Position numbers and translations under genes: made by a program
Part shown: piece after piece, positions 17,234-26,347 of the stretch
Layout of the letters: every line of letters starts with the position of its first letter
Numbering within the stretch: position 1 is the first letter of the stretch
Notes under the pieces: model-generated
Databases searched by the model: none
The model's input: the letters and a program-made list of their open reading frames with translations, nothing else
Told to the model about the DNA's origin: nothing
Source: Lacibacter cauensis
Lineage (GTDB): Bacteria; Bacteroidota; Bacteroidia; Chitinophagales; Chitinophagaceae
Assembly: GCF_007830055.1 (NCBI RefSeq)
Contig: NZ_VLLE01000008.1
Coordinates: 54,513-118,512, forward strand
Direction: 5' to 3'
Length of the DNA stretch: 64,000 nt

Positions 17234-19546
17234 ATGAAACGCTTTCCCCTCCTCACGTTTTTATGTTTTCTTTTCACGCATATAACCGCACAGACAAACA
17301 GCGGGTTTATCCATTCATTTGATTCGAAAGGACGAATTACAAAACTACATTACAAAAAATGCTGTGACTACGAATTCATTGCTAGCTCCGATACTGCAAT
17401 AACTGCCCTGATGGAAACAGACCGCAAACTAAAAAAACAAGCTCGTGAACTATTACTGCCAAAAGTGCAGGAAGCCATCAGGATCGTAAAAAGTAACCAG
17501 TACAAAAAAGCCCTGCATACCTTTTACTTACATGTATGGCAGCAGGACAGCAGTTCCTTACTCAACTACCTTACTTATATTGAAACAAGTTTGAAAACCG
17601 GCGTAGCCCTCCCAAACACTAATTCTCTTTATAAGACGTTTATTCAGGCATTTGACAAAAATCTGAAATCGGATACGCTTACTTCCTTTGTTACAAAATT
17701 ATCCGACAACAACACGACCCTCGAACTTTGGAAAATTAATCCGTTCAACAGTTTTGTAATGGATCTGTACAATTATTCATTGCCTGAAATAACCAGCGAT
17801 ACTGCAGTAAAACTGGCGAAAGAAAACATCATTGAAAATACGTACGCTTTAATGGAGCAGAAACTGGAAATCGAAGGATTGTTAAAGAAATACCGTACAA
17901 TGGAATCATTCAGAAAGGAATTTTATGACTCATTAATCACTGTACATGCAAACATAACCGCAGCAAGTTCTGCATTTCAGCAAAACATTACCATGTTCCA
18001 AAAAAACTGGTTCAAGCAATGGTTCTGGTTCAGAGGTGGTGAAATCCGGTTAAATCCAATAGATGTTACCACAAACGATTCGGCCAAAATAAGCTACCGC
18101 AATCTGTTAGACACAAACACAATCAAAAAACTAAACAACACGCAGCTGTCATTTGTGCTGGAAGAACGGCTCGACACACTGGTAGCCATCAATAACCGCA
18201 AAGATTCGCTGTTACAGGTTGCCACACGGTTAATGAACAAAGTAACGATCCCTGCATCAGGGGCATTTTATAATTACTCCGCTTACAAGGATATTAAATT
18301 TGAAAGCAGTAAAAAATATATTCTTTCTGCAATTGAAACCGAACAGCATAAAACTATTGCCGTACACAATGTTTCACTGGGTGAAAAAGCCGGTTTGCTT
18401 GAAAAGAATAATCCGTTTGATGACAGATCTCCTTTTCAGGAAGGACTGGACACTGTAGTGGGAACCTTGGGGCAGCTGGCCAAAATTTATGCAAGCCTTA
18501 GCCCTTATGCAGGCATTCTTGATTTGTTTTCAGGAACAAAGAAATTAAGTAATTCAGCAATTAACTATGACCCCTCCATTAAATACGACAAGAATAATAT
18601 TGACGATGAAACCGGCAAGGCTATTGTTTATGTAAAGCGATTTACCATTGCGCCTTTTCAATTTGAGTATAATAACTTCAATGAAGGCAAACCATTCAAG
18701 AATAAATTAAAAATTGAGTTGTATAATTACAGTCTGTTGAATGAAACAGTTTTTAACCAGTTATTTTATTCAAATGAATCCATAAAGGTTGCCGCAGGCA
18801 AAATCAAAGAATATGAAAATCTGCTTACACGCTATTTCAATGAAATTACAAGTATCGCTATTCAGGATTTAAAAAAAGACAGTTTTCTTCTTGCTTCTGT
18901 CATAAATATTTACAGCAATTCCACTTATCCCCGCATGGAGAAATTGGAAACAATAAAAGACGAGAGTGCGGTTTATTTTTCAAAAATACTGGAGACTACT
19001 CCGGTACAAAAGCCCACAGAGAAAGACGTTACAGTTTTTACTTTCAACAGCAAGGATACCACCATTATCGGTAAGTTTTCTTACAAAGTAGGTCTGCGAT
19101 ACCGCTTTAAACTCAGTGCGGGTATTGCTTACACTTTATCTGGTTACAACCAGTCAAAAGCCGTGCAGGATGCAAACGGAATTACCATAACAAACAATGT
19201 AAGGCAGTACCGTTTTATTGCTGGCATGCATGTATATCTTGGCAAGGGGCTGTACAATCAAAGCACCAGCCTGTTGGACAAAGATTTGGGTAGAAATTAT
19301 TTGTTTGTTGGTATTGGCATTCCCGATCCCCTTGGTAATGTATACATCGGGGCAGGCAGAGACCTGGTGCCCGGTCTCAAACTCACCGCCGGCATTCACA
19401 TTGTAAAAAATAATACATACTTAATTCAGAACAACATGATACAGGAGGAAAGGGTAAAATACCAGTATGGCGGACCTTTCGTTGCCCTGCAAATTGATCC
19501 AACAAGCTTTATCAGCTTTTTAGATAACCTCACAAAACTTAAATAA
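17234..19546 (+). CDS. Large exported protein with outer-membrane-barrel-like C-terminus
   Basis: A 770-residue protein with a signal peptide ending near THITAQ. Residues about 40-620 are mainly helical; the last ~150 residues alternate hydrophobic and polar positions with Tyr/Gly ends ('YRFKLSAGIAYTLSGY', 'YLFVGIGIPDPLGNVYIGAGRDL'), as in outer-membrane beta-strands. No family is recognised. Its stop overlaps the start of the next lipoprotein gene (TAATG), so the two probably form a surface unit. Confidence 0.6.
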   Translation: MKRFPLLTFLCFLFTHITAQTNSGFIHSFDSKGRITKLHYKKCCDYEFIASSDTAITALMETDRKLKKQARELLLPKVQEAIRIVKSNQYKKALHTFYLHVWQQDSSSLLNYLTYIETSLKTGVALPNTNSLYKTFIQAFDKNLKSDTLTSFVTKLSDNNTTLELWKINPFNSFVMDLYNYSLPEITSDTAVKLAKENIIENTYALMEQKLEIEGLLKKYRTMESFRKEFYDSLITVHANITAASSAFQQNITMFQKNWFKQWFWFRGGEIRLNPIDVTTNDSAKISYRNLLDTNTIKKLNNTQLSFVLEERLDTLVAINNRKDSLLQVATRLMNKVTIPASGAFYNYSAYKDIKFESSKKYILSAIETEQHKTIAVHNVSLGEKAGLLEKNNPFDDRSPFQEGLDTVVGTLGQLAKIYASLSPYAGILDLFSGTKKLSNSAINYDPSIKYDKNNIDDETGKAIVYVKRFTIAPFQFEYNNFNEGKPFKNKLKIELYNYSLLNETVFNQLFYSNESIKVAAGKIKEYENLLTRYFNEITSIAIQDLKKDSFLLASVINIYSNSTYPRMEKLETIKDESAVYFSKILETTPVQKPTEKDVTVFTFNSKDTTIIGKFSYKVGLRYRFKLSAGIAYTLSGYNQSKAVQDANGITITNNVRQYRFIAGMHVYLGKGLYNQSTSLLDKDLGRNYLFVGIGIPDPLGNVYIGAGRDLVPGLKLTAGIHIVKNNTYLIQNNMIQEERVKYQYGGPFVALQIDPTSFISFLDNLTKLK

Positions 19547-20520
19547 TGAAGCAAGCTATAATTATTATCACTTTGTTACTACATGTCCTCTGGAGTTGCA
19601 ACAAAGGCATCGAAGCAGATAACCAATACCTGCGGGGTCGGCTTTTTCTGCTCGACACAATTACACAATCAAGCAATGGCATACCAATAGCTAACAGAAA
19701 AGTGCTGCTCACAATTCCTGGCGATAGCCTCAACTATTTATACAGTACAAAAACCGATGCAGACGGCTATTTCAGTTTTACATTGCTGGCCGATGGTCAA
19801 AATGAGTTCATTCTGCGAACATTCGACTCCACAAAAGGGTATATCTATCAATCAAGGAAAGAAGTAAAAAGAGGGCAAACCAATGTTGTATTGGTTGAAC
19901 AACTGGACGAAACATTACAAAATGGATTTGTGCTCAAAACAACGGATGAAAGTGGAAATAGCCTGCAGGGTACAAAAGTATATTTCTATAAAAGTCTTTC
20001 ATTAGCTGTCCAGAATAGCCCGGCCGGGGCCGTAGATTCATTTATGAGCATCAAGGATGGCAAACTGTATAAATTGCGTGTAACACCGGGTCTTTACTAC
20101 GTAAATGCTTTGAAAACGATTGATACAGCCACGTTTCAACGTTCATTGAAACAAATTATCATACCATCAACTGGCTTCTTGTACGATAGCATTCAGTTAA
20201 ACAGAAAAATAACAAATTACCGGAATGGCTTTACATTGGTCGTTATGGATTCTTTAGGAGGTTTCGTACCAAATGCCAGCGTATATCTCTACAACAGCCA
20301 GGTATTGGCAGCCAGCAACAGCCCGTTAGGTGTATTTGAGTCCTTCCCTACCGATAATCTTGGTAAAAAAACCAGGTATGATCTACCGGCCGGAGATTAT
20401 TACATCAATGTAAGCAAAGTGCTTTCTGACACTATCGTTTACCATAGCCTTGTCAATAAACTGGTACTTCCGTCATCCGGTTTTATAAACGACACAATTA
20501 TTGTAAAAAGGAAAAGATAA
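19546..20520 (+). CDS. Lipoprotein with three Ig/CarboxypepD_reg-like repeats
   Basis: A 324-residue lipoprotein (lipobox LWSC near residue 18). Three tandem beta-sandwich units of about 100 residues are visible: a first one of CarboxypepD_reg type ('TDADGYFSFTLLADG'), then two close relatives sharing 'NGFxLxxxDxxG…A/G-xxVYxYxS…A-xNSPxGxxxSF' and ending 'LPSSGFxxDxIxxxRK'. They are probably surface adhesin-type domains. The gene is translationally coupled to the upstream barrel-type protein, suggesting partnership in the outer membrane. Confidence 0.65.
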   Translation: MKQAIIIITLLLHVLWSCNKGIEADNQYLRGRLFLLDTITQSSNGIPIANRKVLLTIPGDSLNYLYSTKTDADGYFSFTLLADGQNEFILRTFDSTKGYIYQSRKEVKRGQTNVVLVEQLDETLQNGFVLKTTDESGNSLQGTKVYFYKSLSLAVQNSPAGAVDSFMSIKDGKLYKLRVTPGLYYVNALKTIDTATFQRSLKQIIIPSTGFLYDSIQLNRKITNYRNGFTLVVMDSLGGFVPNASVYLYNSQVLAASNSPLGVFESFPTDNLGKKTRYDLPAGDYYINVSKVLSDTIVYHSLVNKLVLPSSGFINDTIIVKRKR

Positions 20521-20628
20521 AAGCAGGCTATTGCAATCAGAGCAAATTCAATCAGTATCAAATGAACCGATGAGTTGGAAGACTGCTACTTCGTAAAATA
20601 ATGTAACATGATGGTTTCTGTCCTCCCG

Positions 20629-20656
20629 GGGTCCACGCTGTGGACCCTGAATTTGT
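20629..20656. repeat. Dispersed hairpin repeat, copy 1
   Basis: GGGTCCAC (20629-20636) pairs with GTGGACCC (20640-20647) and is followed by TGAATTTGTATA. The same hairpin plus trailing GAATTTGTATA occurs at 23691-23723 in the same orientation, each downstream of a coding region. It is a REP-like dispersed element. Confidence 0.6.
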
Positions 20657-20727
20657 ATATACCAACCACATCGGTCGGTCACAACATGTTCCTGAGCTTA
20701 CGAACAGAATCCTTAACAGATGCAAGG

Positions 20728-20943
20728 CTATTCATCAAATTCCAGTTTTGTCAGTTTGCTGTTTCGAAAACAATAAAACTCATAGCCGGGTTTTGATACA
20801 ACTTTAAACACTTTTTCCAGCAATATTTTATCGTAGGCAGGTTTTAGTTTAGCGTATTCTATTTTAAGTTTTTCGGGAAGCTCGTCAAACTCAATTGGCC
20901 GTTCGATTTCCAGTCCTTCGTTCGCAGAAACGTCTTCTGAAAA
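20728..20943 (-). pseudogene. C-terminal gene remnant
   Basis: A 72-codon open stretch on the minus strand ends at TAG (20728-20730) and reads as a well-formed charged protein tail ('LEIERPIEFDELPEKLK', 'KVVSKPGYEFYCFRNSKL'). It lacks a start and meets a stop a few codons upstream, where a repeat-rich stretch begins. It looks like the surviving 3' end of a deleted gene; the family is unknown. Confidence 0.45.
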
Positions 20944-21050
20944 GTACGTTGCGTGCTATTATCCTGTTACACTATCCTATACACTTCTTCCCAGCAACTT
21001 CACCTGAAAGGGACATTGCGTTCCATTACCCTGTTACAATGATTTACACA

Positions 21051-21109
21051 CAACGTCCCCCCATCATCTTCGTACAAACAAGCAGATTTATCTATTGGGG
21101 AGACGTTGC
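21051..21109. repeat. REP-like long palindrome related to the RAYT-flanking repeats
   Basis: CAACGTCCCCCC (from 21051) mirrors GGGGAGACGTTG (to 21109) across about 35 nt. The same arms flank the transposase remnant at 30792-31407 (copies at 30728-30784 and 31439-31497), so this is probably a dispersed element mobilised by that RAYT family. Confidence 0.55.
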
Positions 21110-21367
21110 TGCGAAGAAATAAAAAAGTTATTCGAATTGCGTTAGGTCGGCTTTCACTCAAAATGCATTAACCAAGGTAAAAAAGTATGTCTGTTCATGA
21201 ATAGAATTTGACAAAAAACAATAAGAAATTATCAATCCGCTTTCGATAGGCATTAAACAATTGATATAACAAACTCATGCTTTCTTAGTTACAGATACTC
21301 AGTTTGCTGCAGAACGACCCTATTGAACTAAAAATACAGCTCTAAAACCAGCGGCTTAGTACGTAAT

Positions 21368-21387
21368 TTCTTAACTTAAGTTAAGAA
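21368..21387. promoter_or_regulatory. Perfect 20-bp palindrome
   Basis: TTCTTAACTTAAGTTAAGAA is fully self-complementary. It may be a binding site for a dimeric regulator. It is almost 470 bp upstream of the nearest gene start, so its target is unclear. Confidence 0.4.
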
Positions 21388-21855
21388 GCAGGTTTGCTGA
21401 GGAAGAGAAATTTGCAGAAAGGTTATAAAAAAATGGCTATCAATTAACCAATATAATGATTATCAGATGTTCCATACTAAAGTTCGCAGTAAATCTCAGT
21501 TAAACCATATTGAAAAAGAAGGCAACTTCCTTGTAATGCATAGAAAACAGGGAAAGACAAATAGCAATCAAATTAGAGTAATTGTATTTTCAACAACGAT
21601 GAATTGTTTTGCTCAACAACAAAGTTTTTAAGGCTGTTGAAAAGCTTAATCGATATTATATCAACTGCTGGGAAATAAACTTCCTTTTTGCAAGAAAGTA
21701 ACTTCTACTTTTCATCCTGAAATGAATTATATAATTCAAGGAATAGAAAATACCATATTGAAAATATTTTATTTGCACTGAAAAGCACAAAACAGGTTGT
21801 ACCAAATCAAACTAATCAACCCCCGGATTAAATTAAAAAAGAATTACATCATAAA

Positions 21856-23535
21856 ATGAAACTACTATTTTCATTACTCGTACTACTCTTAAGCCTAAGC
21901 ACAACTGGCTTTGCCCAACAACTAAATACAGCCGACAGCTTATATAATATCGAAGACAGCATACTCATTCCTACCAGATCCGGCATCAATATCTCAGCAA
22001 TAATTGTTCGCAAAAAAACGAATACCAATCCGCTGCCGGCAATTCTTTTTTATACAACCTATTATCAGGGAGTCGGCGATGCCAATTTCGGAAAACGGTC
22101 AGCCGATCGGGATTATGCAGGTGTCGTTGCATATGTGCGTGGCATAAGAACAGATAATAACAACTATGCCCCGTACGAAAATGAAGGAACAGATGTGTAT
22201 GATATTATTGATTGGATCAGCAAGCAACCCTGGTGCAATGGAACAGTGGGCATGCTTGGCGGCAGCTACACAGGGTATGCACAATGGGCAACTGTAAAAA
22301 ACATACATCCTGCGCTCAAAACAATTGTTCCGCAGGTAGCCGTCATGCCGGGCTTTGACATGCCGATGGAAAACAATGTTCAAAATAATATTGCTTTGTA
22401 TTGGCCTTATCAAAATATCTATACGAAGCAACCAATCCGTAGAAGTTTACCGTTTGAATGGTTTGAAGCAGGTACTTCTTTCAGGAGTCTCGATAGTTTG
22501 GCAGGAGTACCCAATCCGATATTTCAAAAATGGATGCAACATCCAACCTATGATGCATATTGGAAAAAAATGGTGCCTACAGCAAAGGAATATGCGCAAC
22601 TAAATATACCGGTGCTGTCTACTACTGGTTACTACGACGGTGCGCAGATTGCAGCTTTACAATATTACAAATTACATACACGGTATAACAAAAATGCCAA
22701 TCATTACTTCGTCATTGGTCCGTACGATCATTGGGGAGGCCAGAGCAGGGCTGCAAAGAATCTGATGGGATATGAAATTGACAGCGCTGCGTTAGTAAAC
22801 ATGAGAGACCTGGCATACGATTGGCTTGACTGGGTCCTCAAAGGAAAACAAAAACCATCTTTACTGAAGGATAAAATAAATATACAGATCATGGGAGCAA
22901 ACAGATGGATGCACACCTCTGCGCTTACAACCACAAGCAACGACACACTAATCTTCTATTTAAATAACCAAACGTTGGTGTCTGAAAAACCTAAAATCAA
23001 AGCATATAGCAGCCAAACGATTGATTTCAGGAATCGACAAAATGAAAACAACTTTTATTTCCCGCAAATTATAGTTGACACGTTAAACAGCAGCAATGGC
23101 TTGGTTTTTAAAACAGCGCCTTTTCAAAAGGAATTTATAATCAATGGTTCTTTTTTAGGCAACCTGTTTTTAACCGTCAATAAAAGAGATATAGATATTT
23201 CGCTGGCATTGTTTGAGCAAATGCCCAATGGTCAATATTTTTACCTTACCAGGTATTTGGGCAGGGCCAGCTATTCAAAAGATAATTCCAGGCGGCAACT
23301 TCTTCAACCAGGCAAAACTGAAAGTATCCCATTCGAAATAACCCGGTTTATCAGTAAACGTATCAGCAAGGGCAGTCGTCTCGTAATCTTACTCAATACC
23401 AATAAACAACCTTTCGAAATAATCAACTATGGTTCCGGAAAAGAAGTTATTGATGAAACAATAAATGATGCCGGGATGCCGCTGCAAATTAAATGGCACA
23501 ATCACAGCTATCTAAAAATACCTATCTGGAAGTAA
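21856..23535 (+). CDS. Secreted CocE/NonD-type alpha/beta-hydrolase (X-Pro peptidase/ester hydrolase family)
   Basis: A 559-residue protein with a signal peptide ending near TGFAQQ. The catalytic core shows the nucleophile elbow GGSYTG (Ser137), a candidate Asp261 in TTGYYDGA and His292 in GPYDHWGG. The C-terminal ~200 residues form the jelly-roll domain typical of CocE, alpha-amino-acid ester hydrolases and Xaa-Pro dipeptidyl peptidases. It is expected to hydrolyse acyl esters or proline-type peptides in the periplasm. Substrate cannot be told from sequence. It stands alone between repeat-rich spacers. Confidence 0.85.
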   Translation: MKLLFSLLVLLLSLSTTGFAQQLNTADSLYNIEDSILIPTRSGINISAIIVRKKTNTNPLPAILFYTTYYQGVGDANFGKRSADRDYAGVVAYVRGIRTDNNNYAPYENEGTDVYDIIDWISKQPWCNGTVGMLGGSYTGYAQWATVKNIHPALKTIVPQVAVMPGFDMPMENNVQNNIALYWPYQNIYTKQPIRRSLPFEWFEAGTSFRSLDSLAGVPNPIFQKWMQHPTYDAYWKKMVPTAKEYAQLNIPVLSTTGYYDGAQIAALQYYKLHTRYNKNANHYFVIGPYDHWGGQSRAAKNLMGYEIDSAALVNMRDLAYDWLDWVLKGKQKPSLLKDKINIQIMGANRWMHTSALTTTSNDTLIFYLNNQTLVSEKPKIKAYSSQTIDFRNRQNENNFYFPQIIVDTLNSSNGLVFKTAPFQKEFIINGSFLGNLFLTVNKRDIDISLALFEQMPNGQYFYLTRYLGRASYSKDNSRRQLLQPGKTESIPFEITRFISKRISKGSRLVILLNTNKQPFEIINYGSGKEVIDETINDAGMPLQIKWHNHSYLKIPIWK

Positions 23536-23690
23536 TAGTCTGAATACGAATGCTGACAAATCCTACAATCACTGGTTCAAATACTGGTTCAACAAACCAA
23601 GACGAAAACAATAACCCTTTTTTCTCAGCATTCTATGACAACACCAAATTAAGATTAAGCAGCAAATTTCATTGTAAAAACTTGCTCATC

Positions 23691-23723
23691 CGGGGTCTCA
23701 CCTAGTGGACCCCGAATTTGTAT
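23691..23723. repeat. Dispersed hairpin repeat, copy 2
   Basis: CGGGGTC (23691-23697) pairs with GACCCCG (23708-23714), with an inner CAC/GTG pair, followed by AATTTGTATA. It matches the hairpin at 20629-20656 in sequence and orientation and lies about 150 bp past the hydrolase stop. Confidence 0.6.
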
Positions 23724-23819
23724 AAATTATCTCTCTGGCTGTTTATATTAGCCCAAGCCTAACGGAAATGAATATTTGTGTACATACTAATCAGCTGGGC
23801 ACCAAACAACAGGGTACAC

Positions 23820-24212
23820 TTAATAAATCGGAATCACCAAACGGTCCTCTTCTTTTCCCCATTGTACCTGCCATGCTCTGCCATCTATTTGGTCAAGCAA
23901 TACAAAAGTATAAATGTTGGTTGTGGGGTAAAGAAAGAAGCGGCCATTCTTCTCTTGCTCTTTTTTTACCCGGGGCATATCCGATAATGTATTCTCAAAG
24001 CGGTATTTGCTTTCTGTACCCCATTGCACTTGCCACATTTGTCCATTGCGTGTATTCAGTTTAATAAACGTATACATGTTTTTGGTAGTAAAGAGCCTGT
24101 ATACAACCGAACTATCTGTAGAAATGGTTTGAACAGGAACCTCGGATGTACTTTGCGCAACCGCAAAAATTGTCGCTAGTATAAATGTAGTGGTAAAAAT
24201 AAATTTTCGCAT
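23820..24212 (-). CDS. Small secreted protein with an internal duplication
   Basis: A 130-residue protein with a signal peptide ending near FAVAQ. The mature part contains the same ~35-residue unit twice: 'MYTFIKLNTRNGQMWQVQWG' and 'IYTFVLLDQIDGRAWQVQWG', each led by a 'FxxxTTxN' segment. The repeated WQVQWG core suggests two small beta-domains. No family is recognised. It is the first minus-strand gene left of the cassette-like array but has no clear inverted-repeat site after its stop. Confidence 0.65.
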   Translation of the reverse strand: MRKFIFTTTFILATIFAVAQSTSEVPVQTISTDSSVVYRLFTTKNMYTFIKLNTRNGQMWQVQWGTESKYRFENTLSDMPRVKKEQEKNGRFFLYPTTNIYTFVLLDQIDGRAWQVQWGKEEDRLVIPIY

Positions 24213-24299
24213 AGCAGTATAAGTGTTTAATGGTTTCGTTTGTTCAGAGTCTCACATAGTAAACTCCTCATTGCAACTGTTCTAACTCTCATATGTTTT

Positions 24300-24368
24300 A
24301 CCGGTTGGAGTCTTCTCCAACCGGTTTCTTTTTATGACATTGTTTCGGTTGCAGTAGTCATCAACCGA
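24300..24368. repeat. Double-hairpin repeat, copy 1
   Basis: Perfect stem ACCGGTTGGAG / CTCCAACCGGT (24300-24325, TCTT loop) followed by TTCTTTTT, then a second hairpin CGGTTG / CAACCG (24346-24367). A second copy lies at 27342-27408. The first hairpin looks like a plus-strand terminator although all nearby genes are on the minus strand. Confidence 0.6.
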
Positions 24369-24407
24369 TAAGAAGAGATCCGTGTTAATTCTTCAGCCAG
24401 CATAGCA

Positions 24408-24432
24408 GCAACCCCCATGCAAGCCGCAGCTT
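24408..24432 (-). repeat. Right arm of an attC-like site
   Basis: GCAGCAACCCCCATGCAAGC resembles the right-arm consensus of the other cassette sites (CAAAACYNCATGTTGNCNGC) and ends two bases from the stop of the next minus-strand gene. The left arm is not recognisable; the double hairpin at 24300-24368 occupies its place. Confidence 0.3.
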
Positions 24433-24433
24433 A

Positions 24434-24904
24434 TTACAGACTAACTTTTGTTGTCTTGTCTAGTAGTATAAACTTCATAGTTTGGTTTACTATAGTTACT
24501 GTCATTTCTGATGGTTTGTCAATAAGGTGCCGGCTTACTAATTGCTTAAAGTCAGTTATTTCCGAAGTCGTCAAACGAATAGTCTTTCGTATTAATAATT
24601 CAGAAAAGTATTCAATTGTTACAGCTCCTGATTCCTTTACAACAGTCGAAAAATATTTCCGCTGCGAAAATGGCAAGCGTAATAAAGTACCAGCAACAAA
24701 CAAAGCTGCCGTCTCCGCAATTTCCTTATTAAAAATCGGGCAGGCAAACCATATAATAATTGCTGTTAATAAAGGGTGTCCAAAAGTCATGATTGAAATT
24801 TTCACTTTTGTCGAGGTTCGCAAATTCTCAACATATGCGAATAGAAGTGTCCCAACTGTCGGATGAACAATCAATATTATTAATAAGGCATACAAAATAT
24901 TCAT
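24434..24904 (-). CDS. Unknown two-helix membrane protein (cassette gene)
   Basis: A 156-residue protein with two N-terminal membrane helices (residues about 1-25 and 40-58) and a soluble C-terminal part of about 90 residues. No family is recognised. It is framed by attC-like sequences: a right-arm match ends just beyond its stop and a full site begins 36 bp upstream of its start. It is thus probably a mobile cassette gene. Confidence 0.5.
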   Translation of the reverse strand: MNILYALLIILIVHPTVGTLLFAYVENLRTSTKVKISIMTFGHPLLTAIIIWFACPIFNKEIAETAALFVAGTLLRLPFSQRKYFSTVVKESGAVTIEYFSELLIRKTIRLTTSEITDFKQLVSRHLIDKPSEMTVTIVNQTMKFILLDKTTKVSL

Positions 24905-24939
24905 AGCTTGTCAGGTTATAACGTAGTCGGCATAATTGC

Positions 24940-25061
24940 GGCTAACGTTTACAGCTTTTTGTTCGTTCAGCCGTACACGCAGCTGATAGTAGCACTACTA
25001 GGAGGCTTTATTCGTCGCCCTCTCCTCTCCAAACTCAAAACTGCATGTAAACGCTAGTGCC
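24940..25061 (-). repeat. attC-like inverted-repeat site
   Basis: Left arm GGCTAACGTTTACAGCTTTT (24940-24959) mirrors right arm CAAAACTGCATGTAAACGCT (25036-25055, extending to 25061), with two unpaired bases on one side. It ends 3 bp from the stop of the gene at 25064. Arms, asymmetry and gene spacing match integron recombination sites; the core GTTAGCC fits the GTTRRRY-like rule only approximately. Confidence 0.5.
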
Positions 25062-25063
25062 TC

Positions 25064-25369
25064 TCATTTTCCTAATAGATTCTTTTTAAAGCTGTCAGAG
25101 TTCAAAAGCCCTAATTTTTGTCCACCATACAAATCATAAACGTCACAACCAAACTCCGATTTTAATGTTTTTAATATTGGTTTAAGTTGTGTCCAGGTAG
25201 TTTCGTTAGCATTGTTTAGAGGAATGCAGATACCTATTGCATCACCATCGTAAAGTCCAAGTCCTGGCATTGGTACAAACGCAAAATTCAAATTGTCAGA
25301 ATAAACAACGCTATGAATTTTGTCATAGTCTAACTTTTTAGTTGCCTCAGCAATAATGTTAAATGCCAT
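25064..25369 (-). CDS. Unknown small soluble protein (cassette gene)
   Basis: A 101-residue cytosolic protein with mixed alpha/beta composition and a Gly-rich segment 'MPGLGLYDGDAIGICIPL'. No family is recognised. It is separated by six bases from the upstream gene on the same strand, forming a two-gene cassette bounded by attC-like sites at 24940 and 25701. It may be one half of a small interacting pair. Confidence 0.55.
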   Translation of the reverse strand: MAFNIIAEATKKLDYDKIHSVVYSDNLNFAFVPMPGLGLYDGDAIGICIPLNNANETTWTQLKPILKTLKSEFGCDVYDLYGGQKLGLLNSDSFKKNLLGK

Positions 25370-25375
25370 AATAAG

Positions 25376-25672
25376 TTATTTAATAATTTCTATTGTCAGA
25401 AAATCAGGTCTGAGGTATTTATTCAAAAGAGTGTTTTTAATATAGTCGCAAATCTGGTTACTTAGCTGTTGCCCTCTTGCATCTATTTTAATTAGGTGAA
25501 TCGGGTCTTTAGGCAATTGTGTATCGTAGTAATTAAGTCTGCCAACTATAAATCGTATTGTCCTGTCAATTTTCTCAGGAGAAGACAGGTCATGATTATA
25601 AATGTAAACAAATTCGTTTCTGTCAATATTAGCTGCCTCCGGTGTTACTTGTCCCCAGTTTAATGTGTCCAT
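25376..25672 (-). CDS. Unknown small soluble protein (cassette gene)
   Basis: A 98-residue cytosolic protein, acidic at the start and helical in the second half. No motif is recognised. It is the first gene of a two-gene cassette with the 101-residue gene; its start lies 29 bp from the attC-like site at 25701. Such pairs in cassette arrays are often toxin-antitoxin or immunity-type, but nothing in the sequence proves that here. Confidence 0.5.
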   Translation of the reverse strand: MDTLNWGQVTPEAANIDRNEFVYIYNHDLSSPEKIDRTIRFIVGRLNYYDTQLPKDPIHLIKIDARGQQLSNQICDYIKNTLLNKYLRPDFLTIEIIK

Positions 25673-25700
25673 AAAAATTTAGAGTGTTTACAATTGTATT

Positions 25701-25888
25701 ACCGCTTACGGGCAGGGTATTGTTGATTGTCCGGCCCGGAACCGCAGCCTAATAAAGAAATAAAAGTAGAAGTTAACAACTAAAAGCCCAACAGCACTCC
25801 GTCTAGGCCAAACCAAAGTTCAATGTTGCAAGCAGCCGAAGTTTCAACATCCAGCCCTGCTTACACAAAACCTCATGTGCTGTGCTGC
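25701..25888 (-). repeat. attC-like site with long loop
   Basis: Left arm ACCGCTTACGGGCAGGGTAT (25701-25720) and right arm ACAAAACCTCATGTGCTGTG (25864-25883) follow the shared arm consensus. The loop carries GAAGTTAACAACTAAAAGCC (25769-25788), identical to 28818-28837 in another site. It ends two bases before the stop of the DinB gene. Confidence 0.45.
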
Positions 25889-25889
25889 T

Positions 25890-26345
25890 TTACGTTCTGT
25901 TACTTTCAATCAGTCGCCTATGATAATTTATTTGTCCCAAATGATAAGTTAAATGAGTTGTCAAGTGAACTAATAAATATGCTGTTGATGTTTTTTCTTC
26001 AAATACTAAATCCGGATATTCAGTATTCAAAATATTTTCATCAAGACTATCCAATGTTTGATTAATCATTTCGATTGTATGTTCAACCTGTCGAATTAGT
26101 TCTTGTCTTGGAACATCTTTTGAAGAAAACTCCAACGGTCGATTTCTTACATAACCTGTCTTGCCTAATTCTCTTCCAATGTATGTGTTTAAATTTCCAA
26201 CCAGATGCAAACAAAGATTACCAGCTGAATTACTAATTTGTCCTGTAACTTTCCAGATGTCAGCTTCATTTTTATATTGCTCAATTTCAGTTTTTAATCG
26301 ATTTAAATCTCTGTTGAATAATTTTTTTAAAGTGTCAATAATCAT
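25890..26345 (-). CDS. DinB-like four-helix protein
   Basis: A 151-residue protein with the DinB/YfiT pattern: a first-helix His (LCLHLVGNL, near residue 47) and a C-terminal 'HLTTHLTYHLGQINYHRRL' helix supplying the other metal-binding histidines. Family members are metal-dependent and often thiol transferases or of unknown role. The stop of the PhzF gene just upstream lies two bases before this start, so the two form one cassette. Confidence 0.8.
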   Translation of the reverse strand: MIIDTLKKLFNRDLNRLKTEIEQYKNEADIWKVTGQISNSAGNLCLHLVGNLNTYIGRELGKTGYVRNRPLEFSSKDVPRQELIRQVEHTIEMINQTLDSLDENILNTEYPDLVFEEKTSTAYLLVHLTTHLTYHLGQINYHRRLIESNRT

Positions 26346-26347
26346 AG

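Larger units (their letters stand above)
20944..21855. other. Repeat-rich gene-poor stretch
   Basis: An imperfect repeat unit (TTGCGTnCnATTAnCCTGTTACA) occurs at 20949 and 21016. It is followed by a REP-like palindrome (21051-21109) and a perfect 20-bp palindrome (21368-21387). The remaining A/T-rich sequence has no supportable gene. It looks like a graveyard of mobile or palindromic insertions. Confidence 0.4.
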
